Source of the DNA: Desulfobacterales bacterium S5133MH16
Lineage (GTDB): Bacteria; Desulfobacterota; Desulfobacteria; Desulfobacterales; UBA11574
Reading direction: 5' to 3'
Length of the DNA stretch: 11,751 bases
Assembly: GCA_001751005.1 (NCBI GenBank)
Contig: MAXL01000315.1
Location: 1 to 11,751, forward strand
Shown: piece by piece, positions 7,366 through 11,751 of the stretch
Position numbering within the stretch: position 1 is the first letter of the stretch
Layout: each line of letters begins with the position of its first letter
Notes under the pieces: generated by a model
Seen by the model: the letters and a program-made list of their open reading frames with translations, nothing else
Databases searched by the model: none
What the model was told of the DNA's origin: nothing
Position numbers and translations under genes: made by a program

Positions 7366-8001
7366 ATGAAAGATAAAGACTCCGATTTTACGGATCAAGT
7401 AAATTCAGAACCGGAAAAGAATGATTTTTACGAAGAAGACTATTTGCAATGGGATAAGAAAAAAAAGGCAAAATTCGGTTCCGGGGTGTTCAAAATTCCT
7501 GAAACAATCCCCTTCTCATGGTTTGTGGTATTTGCTTTGATTTTCATAATCCTCTTAATCCTGGTTTTGGGAGGAACTCTGGGAAAAGTTGTAGGCTTTG
7601 AAAACAGGCTAAAAAATCTTGAAGAACAAATCGTTAGGTTCCAAGATATCGACGACAAACTGACACCGATCTTAGAACAGGCCCAGGCTTTGGAACAACT
7701 CAAGGACCGTTTTGACCGATTGGAAGCTTCCATGACGTTGAGAATGGATCACATCGCAAAAGGCCTGAATGATTTGCAGAAAAAGATAGCCCAGGTCAGG
7801 CCCAAAAAAACCCAAGTCTTGAAACCGGCAGAGGTTGCCAAAAAAACCCCAAAAAAACGTTACTACACGGTCCGACCCGGTGACACACTTTACAACATCA
7901 GTCGAAAATATGGTTTGACGGTGAAAAAAATACGGGCTCTGAATAAATTATCCGACAAAGCTGTCATCCATCCCGGGCAGAAATTAATAGTGGGTTCATA
8001 A
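7366..8001 (+). CDS. Single-pass membrane protein with coiled coil and C-terminal LysM domain
   Basis: This is a 211-residue protein. Residues 1-48 are highly charged (Asp/Glu-rich, then a KKKKAK patch) and should be cytoplasmic. One membrane helix spans about 50-70. Residues 76-145 form a heptad-rich coiled coil, followed by a Lys/Pro linker (146-164). A LysM domain occupies 167-210 (YYTVRPGDTLYNISRKYG ... NKL ... IHPGQKLIV), complete with the GDTL and PGQKL motifs. The positive patch before the helix predicts N-inside topology, placing the LysM domain in the periplasm to bind peptidoglycan glycan strands. The start has TGGAGGG five bases upstream. It is transcribed divergently from tmcD and ends six bases before a strong hairpin. 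It may be a cell-envelope or division factor; the exact role is unknown. Confidence 0.9.
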   Translation: MKDKDSDFTDQVNSEPEKNDFYEEDYLQWDKKKKAKFGSGVFKIPETIPFSWFVVFALIFIILLILVLGGTLGKVVGFENRLKNLEEQIVRFQDIDDKLTPILEQAQALEQLKDRFDRLEASMTLRMDHIAKGLNDLQKKIAQVRPKKTQVLKPAEVAKKTPKKRYYTVRPGDTLYNISRKYGLTVKKIRALNKLSDKAVIHPGQKLIVGS

Positions 8002-8006
8002 CGCGG

Positions 8007-8053
8007 AAAGCGAGACCTTTGCAAAAGGGGGCGTTTTGCAAAGGTCTCGCTTT
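8007..8053 (+). terminator. Perfect 20-bp hairpin between convergent genes, likely bidirectional terminator
   Basis: AAAGCGAGACCTTTGCAAAA (8007-8026) is followed by a 7-base loop and its exact reverse complement (8034-8053), then a short T run. It starts six bases after the LysM stop and lies 24 bases beyond the XRE gene stop, so it can end transcripts from both sides. The stem is unusually long and perfect, and a related half copy occurs at 10932. It may therefore be a member of a dispersed repeat family reused as a terminator. Confidence 0.8.
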
Positions 8054-8077
8054 TAGGGAAAGCAGGCGGATATCTTC

Positions 8078-8275
8078 TCAGTCACCAAACACTTTTTTCT
8101 TATCTGAAATTTTATACCCTAACGCCAGAATAATCTTACGTTGTGTTTCCATTCTGCAGGGCATGCCCTGTTCGATCCGTGTAATGGTAATCGGTGATAT
8201 ATTGGCCTTTCTGGCGAGTTCGGCCTTGCTCATCATAAGAGATTCTCTAATTTCTTTTAGTAAATTTTTACTCAT
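8078..8275 (-). CDS. Small XRE-family helix-turn-helix regulator
   Basis: This 65-residue protein is essentially one Cro/C1-type HTH. LLKEIRESLMMSKAELARKA, then ISPITITRIEQG, gives helices 1-4, with the recognition helix around residues 28-37. The tail (ETQRKIILALGYKISDKKK) matches the last helix of the fold. No other domain is present. There is no good ribosome binding site before the ATG at 8275, but a near-consensus promoter lies upstream with a predicted leader of about 34 bases. Direct repeats and a dyad further upstream are candidate operators, possibly for autoregulation. It converges with the LysM gene. A phage- or TA-type antitoxin role is possible, but no partner gene is adjacent. 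Confidence 0.88.
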   Translation of the reverse strand: MSKNLLKEIRESLMMSKAELARKANISPITITRIEQGMPCRMETQRKIILALGYKISDKKKVFGD

Positions 8276-8315
8276 TTGATATAATTGTTTATAAAAGGAT
8301 CAATTTTTTAATTAA

Positions 8316-8344
8316 ATCATAAACTTGCCATTTGATTTTGTCAA
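8316..8344 (-). promoter_or_regulatory. Near-consensus sigma70 promoter of the XRE gene
   Basis: On the minus strand TTGACA (8339-8344), a 17-base spacer and TATGAT (8316-8321) give a perfect -35, optimal spacing and five of six -10 bases. The predicted start of transcription is near 8309, about 34 bases before the XRE start codon. Confidence 0.75.
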
Positions 8345-8381
8345 GTAAAATTATGTATAATTTATATATAATTCCATCGAA

Positions 8382-8430
8382 TTAGCATATATTGTATTTT
8401 ATTAACACAAGTTACCATATATTGTGTTTC
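8382..8430. repeat. Two 19-bp direct repeats, 30 bp apart, upstream of the XRE promoter
   Basis: TTAGCATATATTGTATTTT (8382-8400) and TTACCATATATTGTGTTTC (8412-8430) agree at 16 of 19 positions, including a 10-base identical core, CATATATTGT. The 30-bp period is close to three helical turns, so two protein dimers could bind on nearly the same face. They lie 38-86 bp upstream of the -35 box. A degenerate relative (GATATAATTGTTTAT, 8278-8292) adjoins the XRE start codon. Confidence 0.6.
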
Positions 8431-8452
8431 CCATAATTATGATATTAAATAA

Positions 8453-8469
8453 AATCGAACGGTTCGATT
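8453..8469. repeat. 17-bp perfect dyad (AATCGAAC-G-GTTCGATT)
   Basis: Eight-base arms flank a single central base in AT-rich spacer, 60 bp after the stop of the conserved gene and about 180 bp before the XRE gene. The shape suits a dimeric HTH operator. On the minus strand it is followed by TTATTT, so it could also be a weak terminator of the recQ transcript. Confidence 0.6.
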
Positions 8470-8528
8470 AATAATTTAAAACAAGAGACCCCAAAAAAAG
8501 AAAAGGAGGGAAGGAAATTCCTATACCA

Positions 8529-8876
8529 TCAAGTTCCTGGGACAATAATTCGGGAATCTTGTTTTTGCTGAAACTTTTTGATTTCTTCCTGCATTTTTGC
8601 CAAAGCTGTTTTCATGGTCTCCGGGTATATTTCCATGGCTTCTTTAAGGTTTCTTGCCGCGAGGGGGGTCTGAATCGGAAGCGGCCCTTCAGGGGTCATT
8701 AAATTAAGGTGCCCCACAAAAATCTGTTTGCGACTTTTATCTTTCAAACCGTTGGGCTTGACCGGCGTCAAGCGCCGTATGGAGGTCATGTCCATGTCGG
8801 TAAATGACTCTTCCAGGTACAGGTTATTTTGCTTTACCGATAAGTCAATATCGTTGAATTCTTTTTCGCTAACCAT
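8529..8876 (-). CDS. Conserved protein of unknown function downstream of recQ
   Basis: This 115-residue protein (MVSEKEFNDIDL ... IVPGT) has no signal peptide or membrane segment. The middle, TSIRRLTPVKPNGLKDKSRK followed by QIFVGHLNLMTPEGPLPIQ, looks like a compact beta-rich domain. A long charged helix follows (AARNLKEAMEIYPETMKTAL and AKMQEEIKKFQQKQ), then a short IIVPGT tail. The FVGxxxLMTPxGxLPI pattern recalls small cytoplasmic proteins of deltaproteobacteria that carry no function; this is from memory. Three starts are in frame (8906, 8879, 8876). AAAGGAGA at 8882-8889 is six bases before 8876 and only three before 8879, so I chose 8876. It follows recQ by 113 bp on the same strand and may be cotranscribed with it. 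Confidence 0.8.
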   Translation of the reverse strand: MVSEKEFNDIDLSVKQNNLYLEESFTDMDMTSIRRLTPVKPNGLKDKSRKQIFVGHLNLMTPEGPLPIQTPLAARNLKEAMEIYPETMKTALAKMQEEIKKFQQKQDSRIIVPGT

Positions 8877-8989
8877 CATCGTCTCCTTTATCCTTTTTAA
8901 ATGCATTTAAAATTTCTTTGGTGGGAGCAAGTTCCGGCATATGAAAATTTTCTTTTTTGGACACGGACGAACACAGATTGTCAAGATTC

Positions 8990-10825
8990 TTAAATAATAA
9001 TGTTTTTGGGTCGTTCTTTAATTTCACGGTCCCTGCAATGCTCTTGAATAAGGCCGAGAAAAATCGATCCGTATTTTTCGCGTTTTGCAATGCCCACACC
9101 ATGAATATCCAGGAAACTTTCCATGGTTTGAGGAAAATATGCAGCCATTTCAATCAAGGTTCTGTCTGAAAAAATTACATAAGGGGGAACCCCTGCGTCA
9201 TCAGCAAGATTTTTTCTCTTTTTTCGCAGGATTTCAAACAGATCTTTATCGTGGTCCGGTGTGGTTTTTATTTTAGATTCTTCTTCAGTGTCCTTATCGT
9301 TATATTCCTTTTTTAAATGACCCAGAACCGTTTTTTTGTCTTGAAAAACATCCCACGCTTTATCTGTGAGCTTCAAACTTCCATATTCCATATCCTGAAT
9401 CATGAGCTTTTTGTGAAGAAACTGCCGTGCCAGGAGCATCCATTGTTTTTTTGAAAATTCCTTTCCGATTCCGTAAGTAGATAATTTATTATGACCGAAT
9501 TTTAAAACTTTCCGGGCAGTTGAGCCGCGTAACACATCAATGATATGGCCCATTCCAAACATCTCACCGGTCCGCTTAACACATGACAAGAATTTCTGGG
9601 CCGGTATGGTAATGTCGGTAAGCTCTTTTTCTCCTGCCAGACAGTTGTCGCACATATTGCATTTTTCAATGGAATATTCTTCACCAAAATAATTGAGCAG
9701 CGGGATGCGTCGGCAGTCATCGGTTTCAACAAAGTTCAAAAATGCATTGAGGTGGATGTGTGCCACCCGTTTTTCATGCTCGTTTTTCTTGTTGATAAAA
9801 TGCGTTATTTTATGAATGTCGGCATAACTGAACAACAGCATACAATGGGCTGGCAACCCATCCCGTCCGGCTCTGCCGATTTCCTGATAATAACTTTCCA
9901 TATTCTTCGGCATATCAAAATGAACAACAAATCGAACATTGGGCTTGTTGATTCCCATGCCGAAAGCGATGGTCGCCACAATAATCTGTGCGTCGTCCCT
10001 GATAAACAGGTTCTGGTTTTGTTTTCGCTCTATTTCTGTCAGACCGGCATGATACGAGCGTACTGAAAATCCTTCATCTTTTAGAACGGTATAAAGATCA
10101 TCTACCTGTCGGCGGGTAAAACAGTATATGATTCCGGATTGCCCCGGAAATTTGCGGACAAACTCAATGGCTTGATCCAAGGGGTTGTTTTTCAGAACAA
10201 TTTGGAGAAACAGATTTTCTCGATTGAAACCGGCGACATATTCGCCTGAGTCTTCAAAGCCGAGACTGGATTTAATGTCTTTTCGTACCCTTGGGGTTGC
10301 CGTAGCCGTTAGTGCAATATAAACCGCGTTGGGAAAACGCGACCTGACATCCACCAATTGCCGATATTCAGGACGAAAATCATGTCCCCATGCGGATATG
10401 CAATGGGCCTCGTCAATGGCAAGGCAATCCACGTGTAGCGATGAAAGCATCTCTAATACACTCGATTTCAACAAGGATTCCGGGGCCAGGTAAAGTAATT
10501 TCACTTTGCCTTTTTTAATGAGCTCTACATTCCGGCGATACTCATTAGGCGTTAGTGAGCTGTTTAACAGTACCGCTGAAACCCCTGATTCCATCAACTG
10601 CTCCACCTGATCCTTCATCAGTGAAATCAGCGGCGAAACAACGATGGTCAATCCTTTAAAGATAAGGGCCGGAATCTGGTAGCAGAGCGATTTTCCGCCG
10701 CCCGTCGGCATGATAACCAGAGTGTCATTTTTCCGCAGTATGTTTTCAATCACATCTTCCTGCAAAGAGATGAACCCGTCATACCCGAATACCGTTTTAA
10801 GAATTTTTTTCGCCTGATCAATCAT
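8990..10825 (-). CDS. recQ: ATP-dependent DNA helicase RecQ
   Basis: This 3'-5' DNA helicase acts in recombination and replication-fork repair. Residue numbers here count from an upstream in-frame ATG at 10852. Superfamily 2 motifs are all present: Walker A MPTGGGKSLCYQIP with K54, DEAH at 147-150, the RecQ aromatic-rich loop AHCISAWGHDFRPEY (149-163), TATAT (182-186), and motif VI YYQEIGRAGRDG. The RQC zinc site is C380, C398, C401 and C404, followed by the winged helix (GHNKLSTYGIGKEFSKKQW). A C-terminal HRDC domain covers about 535-605. Length (611 or 620) is normal for the family (about 610). I prefer the second ATG at 10825 because MIDQAKKILKTVFGYDGF aligns with usual RecQ N-termini, while the extra MNFVLFVAT is odd. 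Neither start has a clear ribosome binding site. No key residue is missing. Confidence 0.96.
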   Translation of the reverse strand: MIDQAKKILKTVFGYDGFISLQEDVIENILRKNDTLVIMPTGGGKSLCYQIPALIFKGLTIVVSPLISLMKDQVEQLMESGVSAVLLNSSLTPNEYRRNVELIKKGKVKLLYLAPESLLKSSVLEMLSSLHVDCLAIDEAHCISAWGHDFRPEYRQLVDVRSRFPNAVYIALTATATPRVRKDIKSSLGFEDSGEYVAGFNRENLFLQIVLKNNPLDQAIEFVRKFPGQSGIIYCFTRRQVDDLYTVLKDEGFSVRSYHAGLTEIERKQNQNLFIRDDAQIIVATIAFGMGINKPNVRFVVHFDMPKNMESYYQEIGRAGRDGLPAHCMLLFSYADIHKITHFINKKNEHEKRVAHIHLNAFLNFVETDDCRRIPLLNYFGEEYSIEKCNMCDNCLAGEKELTDITIPAQKFLSCVKRTGEMFGMGHIIDVLRGSTARKVLKFGHNKLSTYGIGKEFSKKQWMLLARQFLHKKLMIQDMEYGSLKLTDKAWDVFQDKKTVLGHLKKEYNDKDTEEESKIKTTPDHDKDLFEILRKKRKNLADDAGVPPYVIFSDRTLIEMAAYFPQTMESFLDIHGVGIAKREKYGSIFLGLIQEHCRDREIKERPKNIII

Positions 10826-10881
10826 GGTTGCCACAAAAAGCACAAAATTCATAATTAAGGGACTGAGAGAATAGAGTTTGA

Positions 10882-10910
10882 GATATATATCTTGCGAAAC
10901 AAAAAGTCAA
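10882..10910 (-). promoter_or_regulatory. Probable recQ promoter
   Basis: On the minus strand TTGACT (10905-10910), a 17-base spacer and TATATC (10882-10887) lie 30 bp before the ATG at 10852 and 57 bp before the ATG at 10825. Five of six -35 bases match consensus. Confidence 0.5.
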
Positions 10911-10931
10911 AGGCAAGCAGGATTGGAATTA

Positions 10932-10955
10932 AACTGAGACCTTTGAAAAATGGCG
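10932..10955 (+). repeat. Half copy of the 8007-8053 hairpin repeat
   Basis: AACTGAGACCTTTGAAAAAT, continuing into GGCG, shares GAGACCTTTG, the following A run and a GGCG end with the left arm and loop of the hairpin at 8007. No matching right arm is found downstream. The identical core is only ten bases, so kinship is suggestive rather than proven. Confidence 0.45.
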
Positions 10956-11033
10956 ACATGAAGATAAAATGATGCTGCAGAGGGATGTTATGATTTTATG
11001 GGACGAATATCCCGGATTAGGCAGTCCATATCA

Positions 11034-11059
11034 AAAGTTTCTTCTATAATAGAAACTTT
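11034..11059. repeat. 9-bp inverted repeat overlapping -10-like sequences
   Basis: AAAGTTTCT (11034-11042) and its exact reverse complement AGAAACTTT (11051-11059) flank an 8-base centre, TCTATAAT. The centre contains TATAAT on the plus strand, and TATTAT can be read on the minus strand. No T run follows on either side, so an operator is more likely than a terminator. Confidence 0.5.
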
Positions 11060-11250
11060 AGCATAAAAGCAGCAAATGTTCAATTACGGATGAATATTTC
11101 CTGCTGATGCTTGATGTTAACGTTAACGCTGTATGAGCATTTCTTTTTTATTTCCATCGTCTTGCCGATTATAAAAACCCCATCCAAAAAGGCTCTCAGC
11201 AATGGCCTCGTTCAACCACATTTTATTCATCATCCCTTTTGCTTAACAAC

Positions 11251-11278
11251 TTGATTTTTTATAAAGTTCTGATATGCT
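11251..11278 (+). promoter_or_regulatory. Possible promoter of the small antitoxin-like gene
   Basis: TTGATT (11251-11256), a 16-base spacer and TATGCT (11273-11278) lie about 120 bp before the start at 11400 and about 35 bp before the short ORF at 11315. Confidence 0.3.
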
Positions 11279-11314
11279 ATATGGACAGATTCAGCGTTTA
11301 CATCTTACGGGATA

Positions 11315-11403
11315 ATGGATAACACTCTGTTTGTTAGGCTAATGATAACAGATAAATGGAAATGAACGCGTGGAATTTGAATGGGATAAAGGAAGATCTA
11401 TGA
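11315..11403 (+). other. Two very short ORFs chained by ATGA overlaps to the next gene
   Basis: A 16-codon frame (11315-11365, MDNTLFVRLMITDKWK) ends in TGA overlapping the ATG of a 13-codon frame (11362-11403, MNAWNLNGIKEDL). That frame in turn ends in TGA overlapping the ATG at 11400 of the next gene. They may be leader peptides giving translational coupling, the remains of a broken upstream partner gene, or chance. Confidence 0.25.
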
Positions 11404-11618
11404 AGAAGGTTAATTCTGATGAATTACGCCCTGAATATAATCGGGATGATTTTGGGCATGGCATTCGTGGCAAGTATTACGATGACTACAAGTCAGGTAC
11501 AAATCTTGTTTTACTCAGTCCTGATGTAGCGTCGATTTTTCCTGATGAAAAAGCTGTAAATGACGCTCTTCGATCTCTTATTAAAATAGCTCAAAAATCA
11601 GTTGACCGAACCGGGTAG
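11400..11618 (+). CDS. Small antitoxin-like protein
   Basis: This 72-residue protein starts MKKVNSDELRPEYNRDDF, continues GIRGKYYDDYKSGTNLVLLS and PDVASIFPDEKAVNDALRSL, and ends near KIAQKSVDRTG. The pattern of an acidic start, RGKY, GTNLVLLxPDVAxxFP and VNxALRxL recalls very common small bacterial proteins usually found in two-gene pairs and considered antitoxin-like; this is recognition from memory and no toxin is identified. AAAGGAAG (11388-11395), four bases before the ATG at 11400, supports that start. A longer GTG start at 11370 would add VEFEWDKGRS, which resembles the N-terminus of BrnT toxins, perhaps as a remnant. No membrane segment is present. It is an orphan here, apart from tiny ORFs upstream and an unclear frame downstream. 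Confidence 0.6.
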   Translation: MKKVNSDELRPEYNRDDFGHGIRGKYYDDYKSGTNLVLLSPDVASIFPDEKAVNDALRSLIKIAQKSVDRTG

Positions 11619-11751
11619 CGGGTGTTTTTTCTTCCCCAGCCCCACTCCATCCAGTCAAATAGCCATTGCATTTGAAAAGAATATAGACAAAAATAGCATC
11701 GCCTATATCGATTTGATAGGAACGGCCAGAAAATAAGATGTCTCTCCAGAA
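11619..11751 (+). other. Right-end tail, possibly a gene remnant
   Basis: No gene with a good start is visible. One frame stays open to a TAA at 11734-11736 and ends IAFEKNIDKNSIAYIDLIGT followed by ARK, which reads like a protein C-terminus. It has only a TTG (inside the preceding gene) as a possible start. An ATG follows the stop by one base at 11738 and runs off the window. Confidence 0.2.

Larger units (their letters stand above)
10911..11250. other. Intergenic stretch without a convincing gene
   Basis: This AT-rich gap lies upstream of recQ and upstream of the small plus-strand gene. It holds a half copy of the hairpin repeat (10932-10955), a 9-bp inverted repeat (11034-11059), a 12-bp palindrome (GTTAACGTTAAC, 11116-11127), and a 36-codon minus-strand frame (11123-11233). 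That frame starts at tandem ATGs and contains MWLNEAIAESLFGWGFYNRQ; it has no clear ribosome binding site and is probably chance or a gene remnant. Confidence 0.5.

Noticed and set aside
7440..7733. 97-residue minus-strand ORF
   Set aside because: It is antisense to the LysM gene and rich in Ser/Lys/Phe; the plus-strand frame has clear domains.
8382..8430. CRISPR-like or iteron-like origin
   Set aside because: There are only two good copies, with no spacers of CRISPR size and no replication initiator gene; operator repeats explain them better.
8869..9153. 94-residue minus-strand ORF overlapping the recQ 3' end
   Set aside because: Most of it is the recQ sequence in another frame, and RecQ is full length without it. 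The tail from MPELAPTKE is short, has no clear ribosome binding site and overlaps the next gene's start.
9752..10066. 104-residue plus-strand ORF
   Set aside because: It is antisense to the recQ helicase motifs and has no recognisable features.

Overview
The window looks like a chromosomal segment of a sulfate-reducing deltaproteobacterium (Desulfobacterota), probably Desulfobacterales-like. The main reason is a complete set of genes for the Tmc transmembrane redox complex (tetraheme type II cytochrome c3, HdrD-like iron-sulfur protein, NarI/DsrM-like membrane cytochrome b, Trp-rich repeat protein), which is typical of sulfate reducers. Base composition is moderate in genes and very AT-rich between them. 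No rRNA, tRNA, CRISPR array or intact insertion sequence was seen.

Left part (1-7128, all minus strand): read in the direction of transcription, the order is tmcD, tmcC, tmcB, tmcA, then a soluble four-PAS sensor histidine kinase, a possible 41-residue small ORF, and a fused universal-stress-protein/response-regulator gene that runs off the left edge. Spacings are short (33-145 bp) and no terminator is visible between the genes, so this is probably one energy-metabolism operon with its own two-component system. The expected route is electrons from periplasmic hydrogenases or formate dehydrogenases to TmcA haems, through TmcC haem b, to the cytoplasmic TmcB FeS clusters, with TmcD as a cytoplasmic accessory. 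The kinase and Usp-REC protein would sense cytoplasmic redox or energy state.

Middle (7129-8528): an AT-rich divergent promoter region separates tmcD from a plus-strand gene for a single-pass membrane protein with a coiled coil and a C-terminal LysM domain. That gene converges on a minus-strand gene for a 65-residue XRE-type HTH regulator, and a perfect 20-bp hairpin lies between them. Upstream of the regulator are a near-consensus sigma70 promoter, two 19-bp direct repeats spaced exactly 30 bp apart, and a 17-bp perfect dyad.

Right part (8529-11751): minus-strand recQ is followed by a conserved gene of unknown function. About 500 bp without a convincing gene then holds a half copy of the hairpin repeat and a 9-bp inverted repeat. 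Last comes a plus-strand gene for a small antitoxin-like protein, preceded by two very short ORFs chained to it by ATGA overlaps. The right end is non-coding or holds gene remnants.
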